A DNA stretch of 64,000 nt from Muribaculaceae bacterium (GCA_017548365.1 JAFZAC010000007.1:1-64000); one strand, 5' to 3'. Counted from the first letter of the stretch, positions 1 to 9,125 are shown. Numbers and translations: made by a program. Notes: a model not told the origin generated them from the sequence alone.

Positions 1-258
1 GGTGAGACCCTTTGACGTCTTGGCGAGCAGCCCGTCGATGAAGGGCTTCATGAATTTGGTCTGCAGGTCATATTTCGAGTTCAGGCTCAGAAGAAGCATC
101 TTGAGCTGGGTGTAGTTGTACTGAGGCATGACAACCTGCAGAACCTGCTTGAACATAGGCTCATTGACCAGAATCGACATCTCATTGTGGAAATCCTTGT
201 CCTGAATGGGACAGATGTCGGAATATTCACTCGGTATGATTATATTCTCTTTCTCCAA
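1..258 (-). CDS. Glycerol acyltransferase (lysophosphatidate acyltransferase-like), N-terminal part cut by window edge
   Basis: The reverse strand encodes 86 uninterrupted codons that run off the left edge. The visible part reads EKENIIIPSEYSDICPIQDK at its start and continues to a KPFIDGLLAKTSKGLT segment. This resembles the N-terminal leader of the large Bacteroidales acyltransferases that acylate glycerol phosphates; the catalytic HX4D motif would lie beyond the edge and is not seen. No ATG fits the expected N-terminus, so I place the start at TTG (258-256). Upstream on the same strand are two TAnnTTTG elements (344-337 and 317-310). It lies downstream of the glpR-like gene in the same direction, which fits a link to glycerol-3-phosphate and lipid synthesis. 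The family call rests on resemblance of a short region. Confidence 0.55.
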   Translation of the reverse strand, partial: MEKENIIIPSEYSDICPIQDKDFHNEMSILVNEPMFKQVLQVVMPQYNYTQLKMLLLSLNSKYDLQTKFMKPFIDGLLAKTSKGLT

Positions 259-420
259 AAGGTTAAGTATTATAATAAAACAAATTGTGTTAATTCAAAA
301 TCAAGTTTTCAAAAATACATAAAAACTCAAAACTGACAAAATTATCATGCCAGTTTTTAAGTTTTTTATTATAGTTGCTTAAAAAAATTGGAAACTATCA
401 GATTACCAAAACGACCAACG
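259..420 (-). promoter_or_regulatory. Intergenic region with glpR-side hairpin and two promoter-like -7 boxes
   Basis: This AT-rich gap lies between the end of the DeoR-family gene and the acyltransferase. On the minus strand an imperfect hairpin (AACTTAAAAACTG pairing with CAGTTTTGAGTT, about 326-372) is followed by a T-run and may terminate the repressor transcript. Two copies of TAnnTTTG on the minus strand (344-337 and 317-310) could start acyltransferase transcription. No gene was seen. Confidence 0.4.
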
Positions 421-1185
421 TCATTCGGCAATTATCAGGTCGATGCCGTGTTCTTTGATTTGGTTAACGACGTTGGGGCTTACTCCCGCGTCAGTGATTA
501 TCAAGTCGATATCGTCAATGTCGCCAATCTTGGCGAAGCCGCGTCGGCCGAATTTGCTTGCATCGGCAAGGACTATCACCTTTTGCGCAGCTTTCATCAT
601 CTGCTGGTTAAGCTCAGCCTCGCGCATGTCGGTTGTGGTGAAACCATAATTAAAATCGATGCCGTCAACGCCAATAAAGAGTTTGGAGAAAGAGCAGTTC
701 TCAAGAATCTGCTTGCTATACTGCCCCACCACCGAAAGGCTACTGTGTCGAACAATGCCACCCAATTGGATTATATCATTGTTTTCGTCTTGTGACAAGA
801 TATCGCTTGCCGGCAGTGATGCCGACACCACAGTGAGGCGGTGAATGGGCTTAATGTTTCGCGCCAGCGCATGAATGGTAGTTCCTGAAGCAATAATAAT
901 GCTATCGTCGCGGTCAATGAGCTTGGCGCCCTCACGGCCTATCGCATCTTTCTGCTCAGGAAACATCTTCTCCTTCTCGTTCACCGAACGGTTGAAAGTA
1001 AACGGATTAAGAATCCTTGCCTTACCATGACTGCGGTAAAGTTTGTTGGCCTGTTCCAGTTCAGACAGGTCTTTTCTTATCGTTACCGACGACACGTCGA
1101 GCAACTCGGCAAGTTCGGTCACGGTAATGGCCTCTTCTTTCATGAGCACCTCCATTATCTGTGCTTGACGTCTTTTCTTGATCAT
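421..1185 (-). CDS. glpR: DeoR-family transcriptional repressor, probable GlpR
   Basis: The 254-residue protein has the length and plan of the DeoR family. It has an N-terminal winged helix (residues 1-56, with the family signature around VTIRKDLSELE at 34-44) and a C-terminal phosphosugar-sensing domain (about 75-235) of the isomerase-like fold. Regulators of this family release DNA when they bind a sugar phosphate. The gene is divergent from glpABCT, so glycerol-3-phosphate is the likely inducer; this is inferred from context. Its own promoter is well formed on the minus strand, with TTTG at 1269-1266 and TATTTTTG at 1245-1238, spaced 20 bases apart. A GTTTCG-containing site at 1213-1226 lies just after the expected start of transcription, suggesting autoregulation. 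Confidence 0.8.
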   Translation of the reverse strand: MIKKRRQAQIMEVLMKEEAITVTELAELLDVSSVTIRKDLSELEQANKLYRSHGKARILNPFTFNRSVNEKEKMFPEQKDAIGREGAKLIDRDDSIIIASGTTIHALARNIKPIHRLTVVSASLPASDILSQDENNDIIQLGGIVRHSSLSVVGQYSKQILENCSFSKLFIGVDGIDFNYGFTTTDMREAELNQQMMKAAQKVIVLADASKFGRRGFAKIGDIDDIDLIITDAGVSPNVVNQIKEHGIDLIIAE

Positions 1186-1629
1186 GATATTAATATTGTG
1201 TTTTGATAAAAAGTTTCGTTTGGTTCACTTTTTGCCACAAAAATATAGTATTCTTCCAAAAGAAACAAATTTTTTCACTATTTTTAAAAAAAACGACTAA
1301 CAACAATTATCAATTTCTATATAAAACACCTTCAAAATATAAAAATTTGTAGCAAAAATGTACAAATTTTATTAAAACAAGAAATGAAAAAAATTTTTTT
1401 GAAAAAAAATGACAAATAATTTTGTTTTTTAAAAAATTATATCTAATTTTGTTGCGAAATAAAATCGCATTGGTTTCGTTTTGAAACTCTATCACTTTTA
1501 TTTTCAATATTACGGTTATATTTGTCAACAATTATTTATTTCAACCGCCTTAAAGACTGGTTGTTACCTTAAGACAAAAAATCGAAACGAATCAAACACT
1601 TCTATAAAAATATTAACATTGAACAATAG
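1186..1629. promoter_or_regulatory. Divergent glpR/glpA control region with promoters and candidate GlpR operators
   Basis: This AT-rich region of 444 bases separates the repressor from glpA. Leftward promoter: TTTG 1269-1266, 20-base spacer, TATTTTTG 1245-1238. Rightward promoter: TTTG 1421-1424, 19-base spacer, TAATTTTG 1444-1451; another TAATTTTG lies at 1417-1424. Three related sites are seen: GTTTCGTTTGGTTC (1213-1226), GTTTCGTTTTGAAAC (1473-1487, an inverted repeat GTTTC-N5-GAAAC) and ATCGAAACGAATCAAAC (1581-1597, opposite orientation). All contain TTCGTTT. The first two sit just downstream of the expected transcription starts, where a repressor would block. TTCG is also the core of known GlpR half sites. 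Function as operators is inferred. Confidence 0.6.
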
Positions 1630-3255
1630 ATGACAAAAGAAAACAACAATCATTACGACGTGATTGTGATTGGCGGAGGCATCACAGGAGCGGGAACAGC
1701 ACGCGACTGCGCAATGAGAGGGCTGAAAGTGCTTCTCGTTGAGCGTCACGACCTGTCGACAGGAGCCACTGGACGCAATCACGGCCTGATGCACAGTGGC
1801 GCACGATATGCTGTGACCGACCATGAGAGTGCCACCGAATGCATTCGCGAAAACATGATTCTGCGAAAAATCGCACGACACTGCGTTGAGGAGACCGACG
1901 GACTCTTCATCACTCTTCCTGAAGACGACCTCAAATTCCAAAGCCTGTTTGTGCAGAAATGCGGTGAAGCTGGTATCAGTGCCGAAATTATCGATCCACA
2001 GCTGGCAAAGGTCATGGAGCCCGCAGTCAACCCCAACCTTATAGGAGCCGTAAAAGTTCCCGATGCTTCGGTTGATCCATTCCGCTTGACAATGGCCAAC
2101 GTGCTCGACGCACAGCTTCATGGCGCCGAAACCCTAATCTATCACGAGGTCATCGACGTTCTCATCGAGCAGAACAGGGTTATTGGCGTGAAGCTTCGCA
2201 ATAACCACAATGGCGAGACAATCAATGCCTATGCCTCAGTCACCATCAACGCAGCAGGAATATGGGGCACACTGATAGCCAAAATGGCTGGAGTGAAAAT
2301 CAACATGTTTCCCGCCAAAGGTTCGCTGCTCATTTTTGGTCACCGCGTAAACCACATGGTCATTAACCGCTGCCGCAAACCTGCCAACGCCGACATCCTC
2401 GTACCTGACGATGCTGTGTGCGTAATAGGCACCACCAGTGACCGAGTTCCAATCGAAACCTGCGACGACATGCGTGTGACCCCTGAAGAAGTTGAAGTTT
2501 TACTTGCCGAGGGCATGAAACTCGCTCCATCGCTGGGCACCACACGCATCCTCAGAGCTTATGCAGGAGTGAGACCACTGGTTGCAAGCGACGACGACCC
2601 AAGCGGACGCAGCATAAGCCGCGGCATTGTTACCCTCGACCATGAGAAGCGCGATGGCCTGGCCGGATTCATCACAATCACAGGCGGAAAAATGATGACC
2701 TACCGCCTTATGGCCGAGGAGGTCACAAATCTCGCATGCGAGAAACTTGGCTTAACCAAGAAATGCGAGACAGCAACCACTCCCCTACCAGGCAGTGAGC
2801 CAAAAGAAGAAACCAAAAAATACAGCTTCTCGCAAAAAGCCGCTCAAGGCCGTCATGGCACGCTCAACGAGAGTGTTGACCGTGGCGACGTGAGCAGCGA
2901 CGCGTTGGTGTGCGAATGCGAGGGTGTGAGCGTTGGCGAGGTGAGATATGCAGTCACCAAACTTCATGTCCACAACCTTATTAATTTACGCAGGCGCACG
3001 CGCGTAGGAATGGGCACCTGCCAAGGCGAGCTCTGCGCGTGTCGTGCCGCCGGTGTTATGTGCAGCGACGACAAGGGGGCCCAAAAAGCCATCAACGACC
3101 TCTCGGGATTCATGAACGAGCGTTGGAAAGGCATGCAACCAGTAGCTTGGGGCGACAACCTTGCCGAGGCACAGCTCACCGCCAAGATTTATCAAGGTCT
3201 TCTAGGAGTTGACCGATTAGCAAATGAAAGGAGGGTGGAATACTATGAAATTTGA
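1630..3255 (+). CDS. glpA: Anaerobic glycerol-3-phosphate dehydrogenase subunit A (FAD)
   Basis: This is the catalytic flavoprotein that oxidises sn-glycerol 3-phosphate to dihydroxyacetone phosphate. The 541-residue protein begins with an FAD-binding Rossmann motif (GGGITGAG, residues 15-22). The DAO-type oxidoreductase domain follows, with the substrate-region signature GRNHGLMHSGARYA and a C-terminal GGKMMTYR motif. The last part is a BFD-like [2Fe-2S] domain with Cys residues at about 427-429 (CECEG) and 461-466 (GTCQGELCAC). This domain is typical of GlpA and absent from aerobic GlpD. It opens an operon with glpB, glpC and glpT. The ATG at 1630 was chosen because the Rossmann fold starts right after it. 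Confidence 0.93.
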   Translation: MTKENNNHYDVIVIGGGITGAGTARDCAMRGLKVLLVERHDLSTGATGRNHGLMHSGARYAVTDHESATECIRENMILRKIARHCVEETDGLFITLPEDDLKFQSLFVQKCGEAGISAEIIDPQLAKVMEPAVNPNLIGAVKVPDASVDPFRLTMANVLDAQLHGAETLIYHEVIDVLIEQNRVIGVKLRNNHNGETINAYASVTINAAGIWGTLIAKMAGVKINMFPAKGSLLIFGHRVNHMVINRCRKPANADILVPDDAVCVIGTTSDRVPIETCDDMRVTPEEVEVLLAEGMKLAPSLGTTRILRAYAGVRPLVASDDDPSGRSISRGIVTLDHEKRDGLAGFITITGGKMMTYRLMAEEVTNLACEKLGLTKKCETATTPLPGSEPKEETKKYSFSQKAAQGRHGTLNESVDRGDVSSDALVCECEGVSVGEVRYAVTKLHVHNLINLRRRTRVGMGTCQGELCACRAAGVMCSDDKGAQKAINDLSGFMNERWKGMQPVAWGDNLAEAQLTAKIYQGLLGVDRLANERRVEYYEI

Positions 3256-4489
3256 CATTATTATAATAGGTGGAGGCCTTAGCGGTCTCACCGCCGGCAT
3301 TGCACTTGCCGAAGCTGGCAAAGATGTGGCTCTCGTGAGCGCCGGACAAAGCACACTGCACTTCACTGGCGGCACGCTCGACCTGCTTGGATGCGACGAG
3401 CAAGGTAATTACGTGCAAAAGCCTCTAGAAGCCATTGAGACTCTCAACAGTAAACATCCTTATAAAAAACTCGAAAACGTGTCTAGTTTGGCTGGTGTGG
3501 CGAAAAAACTACTCGAGAGAGCAGGAATCGCTACCACTGGCAATGAAACATCCAACCACTGGCGCATCACCCCGATAGGCGGGTTGATGCCCACGTGGTT
3601 GAGCATGGAAGGCATGTCAACTGTTGAGGAGCCCAACCAAATGCCCTGGCGCAAAGTGGCATTGGTAAATATCATCAACTACTTAGACTTACCCACTAAA
3701 TTCCTTGCAGCGGGCCTGCGTGAAAAAGGTGTAGAAGTTGATGTCAAAACGGTCACACTGCCTGAGCTTAAAGAGCTTCGCCAAAGTCCCACCGAAATGC
3801 GCTCAACCAATATTGCAAAAGTGATAGAAAACAATGACTTGATTGCCAAACTCGCCGACGAGGTTAATGGCGTTGCTAGCGAGGGTTATGATATGGTATT
3901 GCTGCCTGCGGTACTTGGAGTGACTAATGGTGACAAGAGCCAGCAGCTGCTCAAGCTCATCAACGCTCCAGCAACCTATGTAGCAACACTGCCACCATCG
4001 GTTCCCGGAGTTAGGATGCAAACCTTGCTTCGCAAGCGATTTAATGCGCTTGGCGGCACATTCTTCACAGGAGATCAAGTGGTTGAAGGAATATTTGACG
4101 GCAACACACTTAAGGGCGTTAAGACCGCAAAACTAGAAGATACCGTTCTTGAAGCTGACAACTTCATCCTCGCAACCGGCTCATTTGTGAGTCGTGGACT
4201 AGTTGCCGACTACAACCACGTGTATGAGCCCGCCCTGGGAGTTGATGTCGACGACTTGGGCCTTGACCGCAAGACATGGGCCAAGATTGACGTGACTGAG
4301 GCTCAACCCTATATGGAGATGGGCGTGAAAACCGACAGCGAACTGCACTGCCTGTGCAACGGCGCTGCAGTGAACAATCTCTATGCCGCAGGCTCCATCC
4401 TGAATGGCCACAACAGCATCAAGCTGCTTGACGGAGCCGGTGTTGACATGCTAACCGCATTACAAGTAGTTAATAACATAATGAAATAA
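3245..4489 (+). CDS. glpB: Anaerobic glycerol-3-phosphate dehydrogenase subunit B
   Basis: GlpB is the second flavin-binding subunit of the membrane-associated GlpABC complex and helps pass electrons from GlpA to GlpC. The 414-residue protein begins with a dinucleotide-binding motif (GGGLSGL, residues 9-15). It ends with a family-typical segment around GAAVNNLYAAGSILNGHN and a LDGAGVDMLTALQ helix. I chose the ATG at 3245 over an in-frame ATG at 3224 because a strong ribosome-binding site (AGGAGGG, 3230-3236) sits eight bases before it and the Rossmann strand starts immediately. It overlaps the end of glpA by 11 bases, implying translational coupling. Confidence 0.9.
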   Translation: MKFDIIIIGGGLSGLTAGIALAEAGKDVALVSAGQSTLHFTGGTLDLLGCDEQGNYVQKPLEAIETLNSKHPYKKLENVSSLAGVAKKLLERAGIATTGNETSNHWRITPIGGLMPTWLSMEGMSTVEEPNQMPWRKVALVNIINYLDLPTKFLAAGLREKGVEVDVKTVTLPELKELRQSPTEMRSTNIAKVIENNDLIAKLADEVNGVASEGYDMVLLPAVLGVTNGDKSQQLLKLINAPATYVATLPPSVPGVRMQTLLRKRFNALGGTFFTGDQVVEGIFDGNTLKGVKTAKLEDTVLEADNFILATGSFVSRGLVADYNHVYEPALGVDVDDLGLDRKTWAKIDVTEAQPYMEMGVKTDSELHCLCNGAAVNNLYAAGSILNGHNSIKLLDGAGVDMLTALQVVNNIMK

Positions 4490-4503
4490 TACACTGACCG
4501 ACT

Positions 4504-5760
4504 ATGACAACCCAAACTCAGACACAAAACGTGAGCGTCAACAACTTTGAACAGTGCTTGAAATGCTCTATCTGCACAGTTTATTGCCCAGTGTCGGCAG
4601 TGACTCCATTATATCCCGGTCCCAAACAGGCTGGACCCGACGGAGAGCGTTACCGCCTGAAGAACAAGGAGTTCTTTGACGAAGCACTCAAGATGTGTCT
4701 CAACTGCAAGCGCTGCGAGGTTGCTTGTCCCAACGATGTGCACATTGGTGATATTATCCAAGCTGCACGCATCAAGTACAGCACCCACAAGCCAAGCCTG
4801 CGCGATATGATGCTCGCCAATACCGACTTTGTGGGAACCATGGCTTCGCCATTCGCTCCTATCGCCAACCCCATACTCAAGCTCAAACCTATGAAAGCTG
4901 TGCTTCACGGGGTGATGAAGATTGACAAGCACCGCACCTTCCCCGATTACTCAAGTCGCAAATTTGAGTCGTGGTTCAAGAAGGAAGCTGCTCCAACACA
5001 AGATCAATACAGCAAGCACGTGAGCTACTTCCACGGCTGCTACGTGAACTATAACTATCCACAGCTTGGCAAGGACTTCGTGAAAGTAATGAATGCCGTA
5101 GGTTATGGCGTTCATCTACTTGAGAAGGAGAAATGCTGCGGTGTAGCACTGATTGCCAATGGCATGCCCAAACAAGCCAAGCGCCAAGGAAAGGTGAACA
5201 TGAATTCGATGCGCAAGGCAATAGCTCAGGGGCATCCAATTCTAACCACAAGTTCGACCTGCACATTCACCATGCGCGATGAGTATGACCACTTGCTGGG
5301 AATCGACAACCATGACGTGCGCGACAGCTTGAGCCTCGCCACAAGGTTCCTGTTCCAACTCATCGAGAAAGGCGAAATAAAGCTCGCTTTCAACGAAGAC
5401 TACCACAAGCGTGTGGCCTACCACAGTGCATGCCATATGGAGCGAATGGGATGGGTCCCCTACAGCACCCGCATGCTGCGCATGATACCCGGTATCGACT
5501 TCGTTATGCTCGAGTCGCAATGCTGCGGCATCAGTGGCACTTACGGTTTCAAAAAAGAGAACTATGAACGTTCGCAAGCCATCGGCAAGGGGCTCTTTGA
5601 CCAAATTGATGAGGTAAATCCCGACTGCGTGGCCACCGACTGCGAGACCTGCAAATGGCAAGTTGAGATGTCGACTGGCGTGCCTGTGATGAACCCCATC
5701 TCAATCATTGCCGAGGCTCTCGACGTGGAAACCACTCGCAAACTCAATAATTTAGACTAA
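4504..5760 (+). CDS. glpC: Anaerobic glycerol-3-phosphate dehydrogenase subunit C (Fe-S, membrane anchor)
   Basis: GlpC carries electrons from the GlpAB dimer to menaquinone. The 418-residue protein has two ferredoxin-type 4Fe-4S motifs, CxxCxxCxxxCP at residues 18-29 and 65-76. Two CCG domains follow (Cys pairs at 211-212 and 340-341), as in heterodisulfide-reductase-like subunits. No long hydrophobic segments are visible, so membrane attachment is probably peripheral. It starts 14 bases after glpB and is followed 51 bases later by glpT, so one transcript is likely. In this anaerobic gut-type organism the electrons probably end on fumarate through the sdhCAB complex encoded in the same window (40.0-43.5 kb); that link is inferred. 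Confidence 0.92.
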   Translation: MTTQTQTQNVSVNNFEQCLKCSICTVYCPVSAVTPLYPGPKQAGPDGERYRLKNKEFFDEALKMCLNCKRCEVACPNDVHIGDIIQAARIKYSTHKPSLRDMMLANTDFVGTMASPFAPIANPILKLKPMKAVLHGVMKIDKHRTFPDYSSRKFESWFKKEAAPTQDQYSKHVSYFHGCYVNYNYPQLGKDFVKVMNAVGYGVHLLEKEKCCGVALIANGMPKQAKRQGKVNMNSMRKAIAQGHPILTTSSTCTFTMRDEYDHLLGIDNHDVRDSLSLATRFLFQLIEKGEIKLAFNEDYHKRVAYHSACHMERMGWVPYSTRMLRMIPGIDFVMLESQCCGISGTYGFKKENYERSQAIGKGLFDQIDEVNPDCVATDCETCKWQVEMSTGVPVMNPISIIAEALDVETTRKLNNLD

Positions 5761-5811
5761 ACGTGAAATAAAAAATAATATTAACCTTTTAACAATTAAT
5801 CGATTAAGAAA

Positions 5812-7326
5812 ATGGGTAAATTTTTAGCTCCTCCGGCATTCAAGCCGGAAAGAACAGGACCTGAGGCCGATGCCGAATACCGCCGACTAAGGTGGCAGGT
5901 GTTTATTGGTATCTTCATTGGATACGCCGGCTTCTATCTTGTTAGAAAGAACCTGTCAATGGCAGTAGCTCCTCTGGGAGTTCTCGGATTTGACGAGGCT
6001 ATGCTTGGTACAGCAATGGCCATGAACGCTCTTGCCTATGGTTTCTCTAAATTTGTGATGGCAAGTGTGAGTGACCGCAGCAATGCTCGTCGTTTCCTAC
6101 CTCTCGGACTTATCCTTTCGGCAATCGCCATGATGTTCATGATTGTTCCTGTTGTAGCAATTGGTCCTGAACACAAAGGTCTTGCCGTCACATTGATGGG
6201 TGTATTCAACTTCATGGTTGGATGGTTCCAAGGAATGGGCTGGCCTCCGTGCGGACGCGTTATGACTAGATGGTTCTCCATCAAGGAACGCGGCACGTGG
6301 ATGAGCGTATGGAACTGCGCCCACAACGTGGGTGGTGCCCTTGTAGGTCCAATGGCCGCCTATGGTGCCATTTGGTTTGGTAGCTGGTTCTACGGCAGCA
6401 ACAAGGACATGTACTTCCTTATTGGAACATATGCATTCCCCGCTGCTGTTGCAATCTTAATTGCTATTATCGCCTATGTACTCATTCGCGACACACCACA
6501 ATCATGTGGATTGCCTTCTATCGAGAAATGGAGCGGTTCGGCTTCAAAAAACTATGACGAGAAGAAAAGCGAGCAAACACTTAGCGTAAAAGAAATCTTC
6601 AAAACCGTTCTCTCCAACAAATTCTTGTGGTATATCGCTCTTGCCAACTCATTTATCTACATGGTGCGCTACGGATGCCTCGACTGGGCTCCCAAGATTC
6701 TCGACACTCAGGGTGCCGACCTAAAGAGTGCCGGATGGGCATACTTTGCATTTGAATTTGCAGCAATCCCAGGCACTATCTTTTGTGGCTGGCTCAGCGA
6801 CAAAGTTTTCAATGGCCGTCGCGCTTTGCCTACCATGCTATTTATGGCAATAATTATCGCAGTGATAGTTGTTTATTGGCAATTTGTGAACCACTTCTAT
6901 ATTGTTGTTGCTTGCTTGATTGCCATTGGTTTCCTTATTTACGGACCTGTTATGCTCATTGGAGTACAAGCCCTTGACCTTGCTCCAAAGAATGCAGCAG
7001 GTACTGCTGCCGGCCTCACAGGCTTTATGGGCTATGTGCTAGGTACCAGTATTCTTGCCAACACCGTTCTCGGTTATGTATTGAAGATGGCAAAGGGTGC
7101 TGACGGAAGTTATAACTTCACCTACTATTTCTTGCTTATAATCATAGCCTGCTTGCTTGCAATCCTGTTCATGGCAATGACTTATAAAGAAGAACAATAC
7201 CTTGTTGCTGATCGCAAAGGCTTACATGTGAATGAGGAAAAAGCTGATGAGAAAGTTGAGGAAGTAGCTGAGGGTATGGTTGAAGACACACTTGAAGATA
7301 CTGTCGAAGAGAAAACCGAAGAATAA
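5812..7326 (+). CDS. glpT: Glycerol-3-phosphate:phosphate antiporter
   Basis: This is a major facilitator transporter that imports glycerol-3-phosphate in exchange for inorganic phosphate. The YLVRKN motif places an arginine at residue 45, and MVRYGCLDWAP supplies a second at 286. These correspond to the two substrate-phosphate arginines of E. coli GlpT (R45 and R269). About twelve hydrophobic segments can be counted. The protein is 504 residues, longer than usual (about 450), because of a strongly acidic tail from about 470 to the end, rich in EEK, EEV and EDT repeats. That tail should be cytoplasmic and has no recognised function. It sits in the glp operon after glpC. Confidence 0.92.
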   Translation: MGKFLAPPAFKPERTGPEADAEYRRLRWQVFIGIFIGYAGFYLVRKNLSMAVAPLGVLGFDEAMLGTAMAMNALAYGFSKFVMASVSDRSNARRFLPLGLILSAIAMMFMIVPVVAIGPEHKGLAVTLMGVFNFMVGWFQGMGWPPCGRVMTRWFSIKERGTWMSVWNCAHNVGGALVGPMAAYGAIWFGSWFYGSNKDMYFLIGTYAFPAAVAILIAIIAYVLIRDTPQSCGLPSIEKWSGSASKNYDEKKSEQTLSVKEIFKTVLSNKFLWYIALANSFIYMVRYGCLDWAPKILDTQGADLKSAGWAYFAFEFAAIPGTIFCGWLSDKVFNGRRALPTMLFMAIIIAVIVVYWQFVNHFYIVVACLIAIGFLIYGPVMLIGVQALDLAPKNAAGTAAGLTGFMGYVLGTSILANTVLGYVLKMAKGADGSYNFTYYFLLIIIACLLAILFMAMTYKEEQYLVADRKGLHVNEEKADEKVEEVAEGMVEDTLEDTVEEKTEE

Positions 7327-7335
7327 TCTATTATA

Positions 7336-7374
7336 GTTCCATGGAGAGCCCTCAAACGGCTCACCATGAGGAAC
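7336..7374 (+). repeat. Intercistronic stem-loop between glpT and the phosphodiesterase gene
   Basis: Ten bases after the glpT stop is a strong imperfect hairpin. CATGGAGAGCC (7340-7350) pairs with GGCTCACCATG (7358-7368) with one A-A mismatch and a 7-base loop. It extends outward through GTTCC (7336-7340) and GGAAC (7370-7374) with a small bulge. No T-run follows. It may protect or process the upstream mRNA or lower read-through into the downstream genes. Confidence 0.55.
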
Positions 7375-7427
7375 AAACAAAGAAATACTAATTAATATTT
7401 ATATTAACCAACAAACCAATCAAACTT

Positions 7428-9125
7428 ATGATTAAAAATTTCATTAGATTAGGCGTTGCTGGCTTATTGCTCGCTTCCCTGGCAACCTCTTGCTCCGACG
7501 AGCAGCAGTTTACCAATGAGAACACCGATGCCCGCAGGATTGAGGTTTCTCAACTGTCTGCCGATATGGCAAAGGTTCGTGACTATGTGCCCCTGTATGC
7601 TGTAGCAGCACACCGCGGCTCGATCTATTGGACCCCTGAAGAGACCGAGGCCTCTTGGCGTTGGGCTCGTGAGATGGGCGCTGACTATCTTGAAAGTGAC
7701 ATGCAGGCAACCAAAGACGGTATCGTGCTTGCCAACCACGACGAGAATGTAAAGCGCACTACTAACATCCAGAGTTTCTTCTCTGACTATGTGCCCACCG
7801 AAGTACGCAAGGCCTTCTACCGCTCGTTCAAGAACAGCGACGGTTCCCAGCACTTCTCTGAGGCCGATATTGAGGCACAATATCAGCGCGATGTTAATGA
7901 TTTCCGTACCTATTACACCATGTCGTACTATTATGCCGAGCTCCTTATGCTTGACTCTGGCGAATGGTTCAACCGTGCCAACGACACCCGTGAGCAGGGT
8001 CGCGACTCTTATGCTGCAACTCAACTTGGTAGAATCAACAGCACAAAAGACGGTATAATTTACAGCAACGGTCTCTATGTGTCGGCTATCCAAGACCAGA
8101 TTGCATTTGCCGAGGGCAAGAAACTGAAACGTGATGCCAATGGCGTTCGTATCCTTCCTTACAAGATTAAGGACAAATACAAAAACATGACTCTTGAGCA
8201 GATTTACAACAGCGAGAAGAAGACTGTTAAATGTGATGATCCTAGCGTATCATACGGCTATGCCGCCAAGTACATGGACTTCGTAGAGTATGACTTCGCT
8301 CACGCATATGTAAATGATGAGCAGGACACCGGCAACCGCCCAGGTATCTATATCGAGTTCAAAGAGAGCTGGCTGAACCCCAAGGACATGGAGGTTCGCG
8401 TTTACAACGTGCTTGCTGAATGTGGATGGAACATCATCACCAACCCATCAAGCGACACTCAATTCTACAAAGCTGGCAAGGTTAACGTAGGTAACACCAA
8501 TGGTAAGGTAATCCTTCAAACCTTCTCGTTCGACGCACTGCATCGCGCTTACGACGTATTCAAGGGCAAAGTTCCTATGTGCTTCTTGCTGTGGATCAGC
8601 GATCCCCCTTATGCAACCGACATCGCTTACGACACCCCAACCGGTTATGCCGACTTCATCCGCTACGGACAAGATTACGGCGCACACATCATTGGTCCCG
8701 CCATCAGTGGTGCTCCAAACAACTATCCCGAGATGAACCAACCATGGCAGGCCTACATGATTCGCAAGTCAGGTATGTACAACCACCCATACTCGTTTGA
8801 CTCTTATGCTCAGATGTCGAAATACATGGGTTATTATACCGACTACTACGGACAGGGCAACACCACCATGTTTGACGATGTGCTGCAACTCACAGTTCCA
8901 GCTACTGCCTACACCAACTTCACCGGGACCAATAGCGTTCCCGTTTACATGGATGGCTTCTTCACCAACCGTTCAGAGATCTCGTTACGTTACATGATTG
9001 AGAATGGCTTCCGTTGCAACGCCAACCTTCCAAACCCATTCCATCCTGGTCAGAAGTTTGATAACTCTCAGGCTCCTTCTACTGTTCCCGATGTTGAAGC
9101 AACTCTCGTTAGACTTGGCTATTGA
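7428..9125 (+). CDS. Glycerophosphodiester phosphodiesterase, surface or periplasmic lipoprotein
   Basis: The enzyme hydrolyses glycerophosphodiesters such as glycerophosphocholine to glycerol-3-phosphate plus an alcohol. A lipoprotein signal is visible (hydrophobic segment 8-19, lipobox LATSC with Cys22). The GDPD catalytic signature is complete: AAHRGS with His62, GADYLESD with Glu89 and Asp91, and LANHDE with His104. A second acidic/basic segment, IYIEFKESW, follows. The protein is 565 residues, about twice the length of GlpQ; much of the excess is an insertion at roughly residues 120-270 between the two catalytic halves. It lies between glpT and a porin, so its product can be imported directly. 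The gene symbol is left blank because it is not a simple GlpQ orthologue. Confidence 0.85.
   Translation: MIKNFIRLGVAGLLLASLATSCSDEQQFTNENTDARRIEVSQLSADMAKVRDYVPLYAVAAHRGSIYWTPEETEASWRWAREMGADYLESDMQATKDGIVLANHDENVKRTTNIQSFFSDYVPTEVRKAFYRSFKNSDGSQHFSEADIEAQYQRDVNDFRTYYTMSYYYAELLMLDSGEWFNRANDTREQGRDSYAATQLGRINSTKDGIIYSNGLYVSAIQDQIAFAEGKKLKRDANGVRILPYKIKDKYKNMTLEQIYNSEKKTVKCDDPSVSYGYAAKYMDFVEYDFAHAYVNDEQDTGNRPGIYIEFKESWLNPKDMEVRVYNVLAECGWNIITNPSSDTQFYKAGKVNVGNTNGKVILQTFSFDALHRAYDVFKGKVPMCFLLWISDPPYATDIAYDTPTGYADFIRYGQDYGAHIIGPAISGAPNNYPEMNQPWQAYMIRKSGMYNHPYSFDSYAQMSKYMGYYTDYYGQGNTTMFDDVLQLTVPATAYTNFTGTNSVPVYMDGFFTNRSEISLRYMIENGFRCNANLPNPFHPGQKFDNSQAPSTVPDVEATLVRLGY

Noticed and set aside
1310..1531. 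A 73-codon open frame in the glpR-glpA intergenic region
   Set aside because: Its translation is AT-driven (Phe, Lys, Ile, Asn), it has no ribosome-binding site, and it covers the glpA promoter and operator.
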